NCBI RefSeq assembly: GCF_000695095.2
Contig: NZ_CP011454.1
Coordinates: 2,790,001-2,854,000 of the forward strand
DNA: 64,000 nucleotides
Direction of reading: 5' to 3'
Source: Gemmatimonas phototrophica
Lineage (GTDB): Bacteria > Gemmatimonadota > Gemmatimonadetes > Gemmatimonadales > Gemmatimonadaceae
The number at the start of each line of letters is the position of its first letter. The stretch's first letter is position 1. Positions 17,424-26,848 of the stretch are shown here, piece by piece. Under the pieces are notes generated by a model that was given only the letters and a program-made list of their open reading frames with translations, ran no database searches and was not told the DNA's origin. The position numbers and the translations under genes are program-made.

Positions 17424-18782
17424 TTATCGCATGCCGAACATGCCGCCGCCGCCAAAGGGAATGCGAGGCATCCCCCCACCCTTCCCGCCGGCCCCACCGC
17501 CCATCTTCTTCATCATCTTCTGCATTTCGCGGAACTGATCAAGCAGGCGGTTCACTTCGTTCACCGGTCGGCCACATCCCTTCGCAATACGTGCCCGACG
17601 CGATCCATTGATGATGTCGGGCTTCTTGCGCTCCTGCGGCGTCATGGAGAGCACAATGGCCTCAATGTGCTTCATGCGTTTCGGATCCATCTTCACATCC
17701 TTCAGCATCTTCGGGTTCACACCCGGCAGCAGCTTGAGGAGGTTTTCGAAGGGGCCGAGCTTCTGCATCTGACGCATGGCCGACAGGAAGTCTTCGAGGT
17801 CCATGCCATCCTTGCGGACCTTCTTTTCGAGCTTCTTGGCTTCCGTCTCGTCAAAGGCTTCCTGCGCCTTCTCCACGAGGGACACAATGTCACCCATCTG
17901 GAGAATACGCCCCGCCATGCGCTCCGGATGGAACTCCTCCAGCGCATCGGGCTTTTCGCCAACGCCGATGTACTTGATGGGCTTCTTGAGCACCCCGTAA
18001 ATCGAGAGCGCCGCACCACCACGCGCGTCACCATCGAGCTTCGTGAGAATGACGCCGGTAATGTCGAGCGCCTCGTTGAAGCCCTGCGCAATCTTGACGG
18101 CTTCCTGACCCGTCATGCCGTCGGCCACGAACAGAATTTCGTCGGGCTTGATGGCCGCCTTGAGACGCGTCAGCTCGTCCATCATGTCGGCGTCGATCTG
18201 CAAACGACCGGCCGTGTCCACAATTACAACGCGGTCGCGATTGCGCACGCCTTGCTCGATACCGGCCTTGGCGATCTTCACCACGTCCTGCGTGGTGCGA
18301 TCAGCGTAGACCGGCACATCGAGGGCCTTGCCCAGCGTTTCCAGCTGATCAATGGCGGCTGGACGATACACGTCGGCCGCGACCAACCGGGTACTCTTGG
18401 CCTCGAGCTTGAGCCGCCGCGCCAACTTGCCCGCAGTCGTCGTCTTACCGGAACCTTGCAAGCCCACCATCATGATGATCGTCGGCGGGACCGAGCTCAT
18501 CTTGAGCCCTTCACGCCGCTCGCCAAGCATCGCCGTCAGCTCGTCATGGACAATCTTGACGAGCTGCTGTGCCGGCTGGATGGACTTGAGCTGCAGGACG
18601 CCCACCGCCTGCTTCTCCACCCGTTCCAGGAACTCACGGGTGAGGGCAAAGTTGACGTCGGCTTCGAGCAGGACGCGCCGAACCTCGCGCATCCCCTCCT
18701 TGATGTCGTTCTCGGTCAGAACGCCGCGACCGCGCAGCTTCGCGAAGACGTTACCGAGTTTGTCTGTGAGCTCGTCGAACAT
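17424..18782 (-). CDS. ffh: Signal recognition particle GTPase Ffh
   Basis: 452 residues from the ATG at 18782 (MFDELTDKLGNVFAKLRGRG), the canonical Ffh start; upstream residues of the longer frame are not conserved-looking. N domain, then the G domain with VGLQGSGKTTTAGKLA (G1), DVYRPAAIDQL, VIVDTAGR (G3) and TKLDGDARGG (G4), then the methionine-rich M domain with MTPQERKKPDIINGSRRARIAKG, which binds SRP RNA. The C-terminus is Gly/Met rich. It targets nascent membrane proteins to FtsY. The 4.5S RNA gene was not found in the window. Confidence 0.97.
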   Translation of the reverse strand: MFDELTDKLGNVFAKLRGRGVLTENDIKEGMREVRRVLLEADVNFALTREFLERVEKQAVGVLQLKSIQPAQQLVKIVHDELTAMLGERREGLKMSSVPPTIIMMVGLQGSGKTTTAGKLARRLKLEAKSTRLVAADVYRPAAIDQLETLGKALDVPVYADRTTQDVVKIAKAGIEQGVRNRDRVVIVDTAGRLQIDADMMDELTRLKAAIKPDEILFVADGMTGQEAVKIAQGFNEALDITGVILTKLDGDARGGAALSIYGVLKKPIKYIGVGEKPDALEEFHPERMAGRILQMGDIVSLVEKAQEAFDETEAKKLEKKVRKDGMDLEDFLSAMRQMQKLGPFENLLKLLPGVNPKMLKDVKMDPKRMKHIEAIVLSMTPQERKKPDIINGSRRARIAKGCGRPVNEVNRLLDQFREMQKMMKKMGGGAGGKGGGMPRIPFGGGGMFGMR

Positions 18783-19020
18783 AGGGAGGAAAGGTAATCG
18801 ATTGGCGGGGCCGCCACGGGTCGGCGGGCACTTTTCGTGACCCTGAACACCGGTTTTTTTCCCGGGGGGTGACGCTGAGGGCCACCCATGACGCAACTTG
18901 CGTCGGAATCACGCGTTGCTCCGGTTTCCGGTCCCCGTAGATTGCCGGGTACAGGATCACGCTGTCACACTCATTGCCAGCCACGTGTCGCCTCAGAATC
19001 CGCGTTTTCCCGCCATCCCG

Positions 19021-21471
19021 ATGCCCCGCGGCCAGCGGAAGGAAGAAATCCTCCGCGCGGAGCTCCCCCCAACGCTGCCCCTCATGGCGCTGCGTTCCAC
19101 GATCGTGTACCCCCTGGGGACCATCGCGGTGCAAATGGGGGCGCCTGAAAACCTCGCGCTGCTCCGGGCCCACGAGGAATCAGGGCTCGTGGTGGCGCTG
19201 GTCGTCGCCTCCGGCGACGGGGACGACGCCATCGACCCCCATCGGTTCATTGGGCGGGTCGGCGTGGCCGCCCGCGTGCACGAACGCATCAATCTGCCCG
19301 GCGAGACGGTCCAGATCACCCTGCAGGGGCTGCGACGCATCACCATCGACGCCGTCGATCAGGTGGAGCCGTTTGCCATTGCCCAGATCCAGGGCGCCCG
19401 CGAAACCCCGCCGGATGCAGCCGAACTGGATGAACTGGTGGCCCGCACCGTCACCGCCGCGGAAACGCTGGCGGAGCTGGTAGACCGCATTCCCAATGAG
19501 GTGCCGCAGATCCTCAAAATGAACGTCTCCGACCCGGGACGTTTTGCCGACCTCGCGGCCACCAATATGAACCTGCGCATCGCCGACAAGGAAGAGGTGC
19601 TTCAACGCCTCGACATCGGCCAGCGCATCCGCTTCATCCTCTCGCGCCTTGAGCGTGAAGTGGCGCGCGCGCGCGTCATGGACGACGTCAAGAAGCAGAC
19701 CGAAATCAAGATTGAACAACACCAGCGCGAGTTCTACCTCAGACAGCAGCTGCGGGCCATTCAATCGGAATTGGGCGAGGCCGACCCCAACGAAAAGGAG
19801 TCGGTCGATCTGCTGCGGCGCATTGAGGAAGCGCGCCTGCCGGAAAAAGTCGCCAGCGAAGCGCGCCGCGAAACCGAGCGTCTCCGCATGCTCTCGCCGG
19901 CCTCCAGCGAGTATCAGGTGCTCCGCACCTACCTCGACTGGGTGCTGGCCCTGCCCTGGCACAAGCGCAGCGGCGACGACGCCGAAATCGTCCTCGCGAA
20001 AGTCGAAGCCGCGCTCGAAGAACGGCACTACGGTCTCGACGAAGCCAAGGAGCGTATCGTGGAGTACCTCGCCGTGCGCAAGCTGCGCGGCGGTGACCCC
20101 ACCGGCCCCATTCTCTGCCTCGTCGGTCCGCCGGGCACCGGCAAGACCTCGCTCGGCGAGGCGATCGCCAAGAGCATTGGGCGAGAGTTCTATCGCATCT
20201 CCGTGGGCGGGGTGCGTGACGAAGCGGAAATCCGCGGACACCGCCGCACGTACGTCGGTGCCATGCCGGGGATGCTCATTCAGGCGCTGCGTCGGGTGGA
20301 AGTGCGCGACCCGGTCATCATGATCGATGAGATCGACAAGATGTCGAGCGGCGGCCCCTCAGGAGATCCCACTGCGGCCATGCTGGAAGTGCTCGATCCG
20401 TCGCAGAACACGACCTTCGTCGATCACTACCTCAACCTGCCGTTCGATCTGTCGAGCTGTTTGTTCATTTGCACGGCGAACAACCTGTTTGATATCCCGG
20501 GCCCGTTGCGTGACCGCATGGAGGTCATTCGCATCGCCGGCTATACCATCGAAGAAAAGGTGGAGATCGCGCAGCGCTACCTCATTCCGCGCCTGCTCGA
20601 CGACCACGGCCTCACCGATCAAGACCTGCATATTTCGGAGCAGGTGCTGGGGTTCATTACCAGCCGGTACTCGCGCGAAGCCGGGCTTCGCACCTTCGAG
20701 CGCTCCATTGCCACCCTCATGCGCAAACGCGCCCGCGCGAAAGCCGACGGCGACGAAAGCACGTGGGAAATCGGCGTGACACGTGCCGAGGATCTGCTGG
20801 GTCCGCCGCGCTTCTCTCAGGAGGAGGCGGAAAAAGAACCTGAGATCGGCGCGGTAACCGGGCTGGCCTGGACCAGCACCGGCGGTGAACTCATGACCAT
20901 CGAAGCCCTGCGTATGCCGGGCGTCGGCAAGCTGACGGTCACGGGGCAGTTGGGTGACGTCATGCGCGAGTCCACGGAGGCGGCCTATTCCTTCGTTCGA
21001 TCGCGCGCCGCCTCGCTGAGCATTGCCGACAGCGAATTCCGCGAATGCGACATGCATTTGCACTTCCCCGCCGGCGCCATTCCCAAGGATGGTCCATCGG
21101 CCGGCATTGCCGTGACCCTCGCCCTGGCGAGTGCGTTGTCACGCCGCCCCGTACGCCGCGATCTCGCCCTGACCGGCGAAGTCACGTTGCGCGGCAAGGT
21201 CCTGGAGATTGGCGGGGTGAAGGAAAAGGTGCTCGCTGCCTATCGGGCGGGGCTGCGCGAAGTCATTCTGCCCAAGGGCAATGAGAAGGACGTCCGCGAC
21301 GTGCCGCAGGAGGTTCGCGACAAGATGGCCTTCACTTTCGCCAGCACCATGGACGAAGTGCTGCACCTCGCCCTGCTGCCGCTGCCGGAGAAACACCCGG
21401 CGGACAAAGCCGAGGTACGCACCACACCATCGGGTAGGAAAAGCCGCGCCGTCTCCGCCGACTTGCGCTGA
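19021..21471 (+). CDS. lon: ATP-dependent Lon protease
   Basis: 816 residues from the ATG at 19021; a GTG at 18985 is an alternative start. N-terminal LON substrate-binding domain (LPLMALRSTIVYPLG), coiled coil around the QRALQS-like region (REFYLRQQLRAIQSELGE), AAA+ domain with Walker A GPPGTGKT near residues 369-376 and Walker B VIMIDEIDKM, and the protease domain with Ser693 in KDGPSAG and the Lys in GGVKEK. A soluble hexameric protease of misfolded and regulatory proteins. Its promoter is in the short divergent region with ffh; no clear heat-shock site was identified. Confidence 0.97.
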   Translation: MPRGQRKEEILRAELPPTLPLMALRSTIVYPLGTIAVQMGAPENLALLRAHEESGLVVALVVASGDGDDAIDPHRFIGRVGVAARVHERINLPGETVQITLQGLRRITIDAVDQVEPFAIAQIQGARETPPDAAELDELVARTVTAAETLAELVDRIPNEVPQILKMNVSDPGRFADLAATNMNLRIADKEEVLQRLDIGQRIRFILSRLEREVARARVMDDVKKQTEIKIEQHQREFYLRQQLRAIQSELGEADPNEKESVDLLRRIEEARLPEKVASEARRETERLRMLSPASSEYQVLRTYLDWVLALPWHKRSGDDAEIVLAKVEAALEERHYGLDEAKERIVEYLAVRKLRGGDPTGPILCLVGPPGTGKTSLGEAIAKSIGREFYRISVGGVRDEAEIRGHRRTYVGAMPGMLIQALRRVEVRDPVIMIDEIDKMSSGGPSGDPTAAMLEVLDPSQNTTFVDHYLNLPFDLSSCLFICTANNLFDIPGPLRDRMEVIRIAGYTIEEKVEIAQRYLIPRLLDDHGLTDQDLHISEQVLGFITSRYSREAGLRTFERSIATLMRKRARAKADGDESTWEIGVTRAEDLLGPPRFSQEEAEKEPEIGAVTGLAWTSTGGELMTIEALRMPGVGKLTVTGQLGDVMRESTEAAYSFVRSRAASLSIADSEFRECDMHLHFPAGAIPKDGPSAGIAVTLALASALSRRPVRRDLALTGEVTLRGKVLEIGGVKEKVLAAYRAGLREVILPKGNEKDVRDVPQEVRDKMAFTFASTMDEVLHLALLPLPEKHPADKAEVRTTPSGRKSRAVSADLR

Positions 21472-21474
21472 ACA

Positions 21475-21496
21475 GCCCCCCGTTCGGCCGGGGGGC
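21475..21496. terminator. GC-rich hairpin after lon
   Basis: 8-bp stem GCCCCCCG at 21475-21482 paired with 21489-21496 across a 6-base loop, 3 bases after the lon stop and just before the convergent DUF445 stop. There is no T-tract. Confidence 0.6.
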
Positions 21497-21499
21497 GGC

Positions 21500-22813
21500 C
21501 TACAGCAATAACCCCGCGCTGTAGAGCAGCAGCCCGACCAATCCGCCCACCAGCGTCCCGTTAATGCGGATGAACTGCAGATCGCGACCGATCTGCAGTT
21601 CGATTTTCCGGGAGGTGGCGTTCGCATCCCAGGCGCCAACCGTTGTGGCAATCAGCTTGGCCACTTCTTCGCGCGCTTGTTCCACCGAGTAGGTCACCAG
21701 TTCCACCACCCAGCCGTTGGCCTTGTCCGCCAATGACGGGTCAGCCAGTACCTTCTGGCCCAACCCCGCAAGCCACCGCTCCAGCTGATCGGGTTCCGCT
21801 TCCGTTTCGGTAGCCAGCTTCTCGGCGTATCCGGCCAGACGGGACTTCACGTCGCCCCACACTTCGCGCGAGAACTCCGCCACGCCCGGGTGATTCAGGA
21901 CGTCCAGCTTGATCTGCTCGGCGCGCGCTATGGTTTCCGGATTCTCCCGCAGGTTGGCGACGAACTTGTCCACCGCATCGTCGTAGCGCTTGCGCAGCGG
22001 ATGTTCAGGATCGGCGGCCACGGCGACCAGTGTGGCTTCCACCCCGCTTACAATCTTGTCACCCAGACGGTTCTCCACCGCACCTGGCACCCACCACGGA
22101 CTCTCCTTCTTGATCCGCTCCCGGATCATTTCTTCGTTCTCATCGAGAAATCGCGCGGCAAGGCGCAGGGCATCGTCCAGCAGCGCCTGATGACGCCCGT
22201 CGGCCGTGAGCAGTTCAAAGGTCTTGGCCGCCAACGGTGCGGCCTGCATTTGACGCAGCCGCGACACAATGCCGCGATCCACCAGTTCCTGCACATCTTC
22301 GTCGCGCATGACGCCAACGGCACCAGACAGGCCATGGGCCGCTGCCCGGGCCACACGCCGACTGTTCTCCGGCTGCGCGAGCCATTGGGCCGCCCGCTCG
22401 CCCAGCTTCATGTTGGTGAGCTTGCTTGCCACGACATCGCGGGTCAGGAAATTGCGCTGTACAAAATTGCCCAGCGCGGTGCCAATGCGATCCTTCCGCG
22501 ACGGCACAATGGCCGTATGCGGAATGGGAATGCCCAGTGGATGGCGGAACAGGGCGGTCACCGCAAACCAGTCGGCAATTCCGCCCACCATGGCGGCCTC
22601 GGCGAAGGCCCGCAGATAGCCAAGGCCCGGGTAACGAGACTCATAGATGCGCGCGACCAGAAACACGATGGCCACCACGACCAGCATGAGCGTGGCAATG
22701 CGCTTCATCTGCACCAGCCGTACCCGACGCATTTCATCGTCGGGGGTGATGCGCAACGCCGCCGGCAACGATTCGTCAGCCGACGGCATGGGTACGGGAG
22801 AATGATTCGTCAT
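21500..22813 (-). CDS. DUF445 family membrane protein
   Basis: 437 residues. After a short polar N-terminus there is one membrane segment (IATLMLVVVAIVFLVARIY), then the DUF445 signature AEAAMVGGIADWFAVTALFR followed by HPLGIPIPHTAIVPSRKDRI. The middle is long, charged and helical, and a second hydrophobic segment closes the C-terminus (GTLVGGLVGLLLYSAGLLL). This matches the YjiN/DUF445 layout, an inner-membrane protein of unknown function. It is the last gene of the minus operon with trmH-type, pilD and the lipoprotein protease genes, 32 bases after the latter. Confidence 0.88.
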   Translation of the reverse strand: MTNHSPVPMPSADESLPAALRITPDDEMRRVRLVQMKRIATLMLVVVAIVFLVARIYESRYPGLGYLRAFAEAAMVGGIADWFAVTALFRHPLGIPIPHTAIVPSRKDRIGTALGNFVQRNFLTRDVVASKLTNMKLGERAAQWLAQPENSRRVARAAAHGLSGAVGVMRDEDVQELVDRGIVSRLRQMQAAPLAAKTFELLTADGRHQALLDDALRLAARFLDENEEMIRERIKKESPWWVPGAVENRLGDKIVSGVEATLVAVAADPEHPLRKRYDDAVDKFVANLRENPETIARAEQIKLDVLNHPGVAEFSREVWGDVKSRLAGYAEKLATETEAEPDQLERWLAGLGQKVLADPSLADKANGWVVELVTYSVEQAREEVAKLIATTVGAWDANATSRKIELQIGRDLQFIRINGTLVGGLVGLLLYSAGLLL

Positions 22814-22845
22814 GAACGCGTCATGAGCGACAACGCCTCAGCGCC

Positions 22846-24174
22846 TCAACGCCCCGTTGCGGGAACGTTCAGCGTGATGCGCGCCACATCGATGGGAGCA
22901 GCCTGACCTGCCGGAAGATCCATGTAGATCACTACGGGCTTTCCGTCCAGCTGTTCCAGACTCAAGGTCACCAATCGAGCGGCACGCTTTGGCGTGGCCG
23001 GGGCTTCAATGCGACGGGTGGTGCTCCCCGGCGCCACGTTGGGCTTACCCAGTTCATATCGCCGCCGCGCGGCGTCGGCCATGATGTCCAGAAAATCCGC
23101 CGCGTCCACGGCCGAATCCCACACCGACGCCCATACCAGCGCGTTGCCCTGTGGCGTGTTCATCACGGCGAGCCGGTCGCCGTCCACACCGGTGGCGGCC
23201 CGTCTGGCCAGTTCCTCGTTCTTGATGTGCTGCACCAGCGCCAACCGCGTCTCAAATTCCCCGAAGGTATTGGAGTACAGGACGGTACCGGTACGTGGGG
23301 CCGGGAAAGTCACGGCAACCGGGAGATCACGGTTCGCTGCCGTACCCGAGAAGTACGCCGAATCGTTGAGGAGCTGCTTGGTGGAGACCGGCAGGTCACT
23401 CAGCAACTCCTTCTCCGGTCGCACGTTGATGAACCGCCGCACAAAATCGGCGCCGCCAAGGTACGGGAACAGCAATCCCTCGCGCACAGCTCGCGGAGCC
23501 GAAGCAAACACGGGCATTCCCACCGACCCGTCGCGAATCATGTCGCGAATGCGATCCCAGCCGCCGGGCATCTTGAGCATGGGCCCCGCGTTGGGGTCGA
23601 TCCGCATCTGCATGAACACGGCCTGCCCTTCCAGTACCGACTGGGCCGCGACCTGACGGTCCCCATCGTCCACGAGCCCCTGAATCGAATCGATCTTCAC
23701 ATACTGGTCCTGCAACGCATGCACCAGTTCGTGGGAGACCGTCTGCTTGAGCAGCATATCCGGGGCGCCATCCACGACGTAGAGCACCTTCGTCGTCGGG
23801 TCGTAATACCCAACGATCTGCTCCTCAAGCAGCTTTTGCAGCAAGACGGCCAGCTGCATGGTGTCGGGCACCATGCCAAGCAGCTTATAGACGGCTTCCT
23901 GACCGGCAATCTGCAGCTTGCCGCGCTCGCTCTCCAACTGCTTGCGGACAAAAACGGCGACCTCGTCGCGGCTACGCTTCTCCACCTTGGGCGGCGACTT
24001 GAACGGCAGCCCCATCTCGGCTTCGATCTTGGGCACATACTCCGCCACCAGATCGGCATAGGGACCATCGCCAGCGTTGGCGGGTTTGTCGCCGCAGGCG
24101 CTGAACAACACGCCACTCAAGATCAGCAGTGCCGCCGCAGCATTGGGCCGCGGCGAACGAAACGATATCGGCAT
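22846..24174 (-). CDS. Lipoprotein with zinc-metalloprotease motif
   Basis: 442 residues with a lipobox LFSAC (Cys27). Near residue 147 there is HELVHALQDQ, a gluzincin-type HExxH, preceded by EEQIVGYYDPTTKVLYVV and followed by a likely downstream Glu in VLEGQAVFMQM, the pattern expected for the third ligand. I do not recognise a named family beyond this; many genomes carry it as a hypothetical protein. Predicted to be tethered to the envelope. It starts 11 bases after pilD. Protease activity is inferred from the motif only. Confidence 0.82.
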   Translation of the reverse strand: MPISFRSPRPNAAAALLILSGVLFSACGDKPANAGDGPYADLVAEYVPKIEAEMGLPFKSPPKVEKRSRDEVAVFVRKQLESERGKLQIAGQEAVYKLLGMVPDTMQLAVLLQKLLEEQIVGYYDPTTKVLYVVDGAPDMLLKQTVSHELVHALQDQYVKIDSIQGLVDDGDRQVAAQSVLEGQAVFMQMRIDPNAGPMLKMPGGWDRIRDMIRDGSVGMPVFASAPRAVREGLLFPYLGGADFVRRFINVRPEKELLSDLPVSTKQLLNDSAYFSGTAANRDLPVAVTFPAPRTGTVLYSNTFGEFETRLALVQHIKNEELARRAATGVDGDRLAVMNTPQGNALVWASVWDSAVDAADFLDIMADAARRRYELGKPNVAPGSTTRRIEAPATPKRAARLVTLSLEQLDGKPVVIYMDLPAGQAAPIDVARITLNVPATGR

Positions 24175-24185
24175 GGGCAGACGAC

Positions 24186-25106
24186 TCAGGCGGAGAACGC
24201 GCGCTCGACGTACCAGGTGATCAGCGCATCACCCCAAAGCAAGGTGAGCAACGCAGCGGGCGCAAGGAACACGCCAAAGGGGACATCCGGGAAGGCAAAC
24301 GGCTCCCCGCGCTTGCTGGTACGGATCTTCACAATGGGGCCCACGATCAGCAGGAAGGTGACGGCCCCGACAAAGGCGCCAACCACAATCGTGAGCAGGG
24401 AGCGCTCGGCCCCGATCGCCGCCCCCACCACAGCCATCAGGGTGGTATCGCCAAACCCCATGGCCTCACGCTTGATGATGACTTCGGCCAGCCAGCCAAT
24501 GATCGTAATGGCGCCGGCGCCCACACAGGCCCCCAGAATGGCCGGCCACGGCGAGACGAAGTGCGACTTTTCGTCAATGAAGAAGTTCATGATGGCAAAG
24601 AGCAGCATCATGATGAGCCCCGAAACGGTGAAACCGTCCGGAATCAGATAGTGCTTGTAGTCGGTAACGGCGATCCCGAACAGCAAGGTGGCAAAGGCCG
24701 ATACCCGAACGGCCTCGAAGCTGAACCCCAGGAAGTAGAAGGCCGCAACCCACATGAGCCCAACCAGCAGCTCGACCGCCGGGTATTGCATGGAAATGGG
24801 CAGGGCGCACCCCGCACACTTTCCGCGCAACAGCAGCCAACTGAGAATGGGAATGTTTTCGTACGACTTGATGGGCCGCTCGCAGCGCGGGCACCGCGAC
24901 CGGGGCTTCACCACGCTCAATTCAAGCGGCCACCGGGAGATGCAGACGTTCAGGAAGGAGCCTATGGAGGCACCCACGACAAACACCGGGAGCAGCACCA
25001 GCAGGAGATCCGACCATGCCAGATGGCCGATCAGTCCCGAGGTCATGGCCCCGGTATACTCGACAGAGTCGAGGGCGGTCGTGTCGAATGGCAGCGGTGC
25101 TTGCAT
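24186..25106 (-). CDS. pilD: Prepilin peptidase / N-methyltransferase (A24)
   Basis: 306 residues. Cleaves and N-methylates type IV prepilin-like proteins. It carries the bifunctional signature: GSFLNVCISRWPLE, two Cys pairs (RCPRC and KCAGC) forming the zinc-binding insert of the methylating class, TDYKHYLIPDG with the first catalytic Asp, and MGFGDTTLMA with the second Asp (GxGD motif). About eight membrane segments. Start chosen at 25106, 4 bases after the upstream stop; an internal ATG at 25049 is possible. No pilin genes are adjacent, so substrates are elsewhere in the genome. Confidence 0.94.
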   Translation of the reverse strand: MQAPLPFDTTALDSVEYTGAMTSGLIGHLAWSDLLLVLLPVFVVGASIGSFLNVCISRWPLELSVVKPRSRCPRCERPIKSYENIPILSWLLLRGKCAGCALPISMQYPAVELLVGLMWVAAFYFLGFSFEAVRVSAFATLLFGIAVTDYKHYLIPDGFTVSGLIMMLLFAIMNFFIDEKSHFVSPWPAILGACVGAGAITIIGWLAEVIIKREAMGFGDTTLMAVVGAAIGAERSLLTIVVGAFVGAVTFLLIVGPIVKIRTSKRGEPFAFPDVPFGVFLAPAALLTLLWGDALITWYVERAFSA

Positions 25107-25110
25107 GCCG

Positions 25111-25896
25111 TCAGGACGACTGAGACGATGATGACGCCACGCGCAGGGCGTAGAGCAGAATGCCGGTAGCCACCGCTACGTTGAGCGATTCCACCTCGGG
25201 GGCCATCGGGATATGCACCGTGCGGGTAACGGCAGCGGCCACGTGAGGCGAGAGCCCCGCCCCCTCGTTGCTCACCACCATCCCCAACCGTTCTGGGCAG
25301 TCGGCGCTGCTGACCGACGGCAGCGGGACTCCAGCCAGGTCGGCCGCCCAGAGCTCCACCCCGGCGGTTTCGACAAAGCGCCCGAAGTCCTCCCACGACA
25401 TCATCACCACCGGGTGATGGAAGAGGGCCCCCATGCTGCCGCGCACCACTTTGGCATTCCAGACATCCACGGTGCCGGGCAGCGCCACGGTCGCAGTGAC
25501 CCCCATAGCCGCCGCGGTCCGGATCACCGTCCCCACGTTGCCGGGGTCCTGCAGGGCATCCAGCACGAGATAGCGGGCGGGCCCGCTCGGCGGTGCAAGC
25601 CGCCGCTCGGGAATGGCTGCCACGGCAAGCACCCCCTGCGGCGTCTCGGTGTCGGCGGCGCTGGCCAACTCGGCCTCGGAGACCTCGACCAAGGGCACCT
25701 CCCTGGCCTCAGCCATCGCCAGCAGGGCCCGCCCCCGGTCATCCTCCCGCAAACTGGCCGTGACCAGCAGACCGGCCACCTCAAGCGGCGAAGCCAGCAG
25801 CATCTCCACCGTGCGCAGTCCTTCCGCCACGAACCGGTATTGGCGTTCCCGCGCCTTCCGGCGCTGCAGGTCGCGGGCAAGTGTCAGTAGCTTCAC
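25111..25896 (-). CDS. TrmH/SpoU-family RNA 2'-O-methyltransferase
   Basis: 261 residues from a GTG start at 25896 (VKLLTLARDLQRRKARERQY); the longer upstream frame overlaps the divergent M48 gene and is Cys/Arg-rich, so it was discarded. N-terminal substrate-binding part with FVAEGLRTVEMLL, then SPOUT motifs: DPGNVGTVIRTAAAMGV (motif 1), VVSNEGAGLS (motif 2) and IPMAPEVESLNVAVATGILL (motif 3), which form the SAM-binding knot. This resembles 23S rRNA or tRNA ribose methyltransferases; the target nucleotide is not deducible. First gene of the minus operon reaching to DUF445. Confidence 0.9.
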   Translation of the reverse strand: MKLLTLARDLQRRKARERQYRFVAEGLRTVEMLLASPLEVAGLLVTASLREDDRGRALLAMAEAREVPLVEVSEAELASAADTETPQGVLAVAAIPERRLAPPSGPARYLVLDALQDPGNVGTVIRTAAAMGVTATVALPGTVDVWNAKVVRGSMGALFHHPVVMMSWEDFGRFVETAGVELWAADLAGVPLPSVSSADCPERLGMVVSNEGAGLSPHVAAAVTRTVHIPMAPEVESLNVAVATGILLYALRVASSSSQSS

Positions 25897-26005
25897 GGCA
25901 GTGGAGTCACTCGCGGGAATCGCGGGTACAAGATGGTCGGGACAGGAAACCGCGCGGCCGCGCCAGCACCGGGGCGACGCTCGCATGAACGATAGCGGAG
26001 GGAAT

Positions 26006-26833
26006 ATGGCGCGAATCAGTGGGCAACACAGCATGGTGAAGCGACTGGCACGGCTCAGTGTCGCCGGTCTTGTGGCCGCCTGCGTTCCCGGCACGGCCGA
26101 GGAAGTGCAGATGGGCAACCAGTATGCGCAGCAGATCGAGCAGCAGTTGCCCATGGTGCGCGACCCGGAGGTGGTGCGCTACATCAACGTGCTGGGCGAT
26201 TCCATTGCCCGCGTGGTAGACGACCGCAGCCTCACGTGGCGCTTCAATGTGGTGGATCAGGATGAGATCAACGCGTTCGCGGTGCCGGGAGGACACATTT
26301 ATGTGAACCGCGGCCTCATTGAGCGCACCACCAACATGTCCGAACTGGCGGGGGTGCTGGGACACGAGATTGCCCATGTCACGCAGCGCCACAGCATGAA
26401 GCAGATGGCTGCCGCGCAGCGCGCCAACGCCGGTCTGAGCATTGGCTGCATTCTGGCTCCATCGTTCTGCCAGGGATTGGCCGGTACGGGTGTCTCAGCG
26501 GTAGCCCAGCTCGGGTTCGCCAAATTCAGCCGCGACGACGAATCGGAGTCCGACAAGTTCGGCGTGCTCTATGTGTCGCGGGCCGGAATCGACCCGCGCG
26601 GCATGCCGAGCATGTTTCGCATTCTCCTGCGGGAGCGGGAGCGCAATCCGGGGTCCGTGGAGGCGTGGTTCGCCTCGCATCCGGTTGAGGAAAGCCGCAT
26701 TCGCATTACCGAGCAGGAGATCGCCAAGATCGACCCGGTGGTCCTGCGCTCTCTGACGCGTGATTCCCGCAGCTTCCAGACGTTCAAGACGCGCCTGGCG
26801 AGCTTACCGCGCAGCCAGCAACGGGCGCGGTAA
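26006..26833 (+). CDS. M48-family metalloprotease lipoprotein
   Basis: 275 residues from the ATG at 26006, chosen for the GGAGGG ribosome-binding site 3 bases upstream; an ATG at 26033 would also fit. A lipobox LVAAC follows a hydrophobic stretch. The M48 signature is GVLGHEIAHVTQRHSMKQM with the downstream Glu in DDESESDKFGVLYV. Similar to LoiP/YcaL-type envelope proteases that handle outer-membrane protein quality control, but lacking a TPR domain. It is monocistronic and convergent with the purine nucleoside phosphorylase gene. Confidence 0.92.
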   Translation: MARISGQHSMVKRLARLSVAGLVAACVPGTAEEVQMGNQYAQQIEQQLPMVRDPEVVRYINVLGDSIARVVDDRSLTWRFNVVDQDEINAFAVPGGHIYVNRGLIERTTNMSELAGVLGHEIAHVTQRHSMKQMAAAQRANAGLSIGCILAPSFCQGLAGTGVSAVAQLGFAKFSRDDESESDKFGVLYVSRAGIDPRGMPSMFRILLRERERNPGSVEAWFASHPVEESRIRITEQEIAKIDPVVLRSLTRDSRSFQTFKTRLASLPRSQQRAR

Positions 26834-26848
26834 GCACCGGTACGCGAC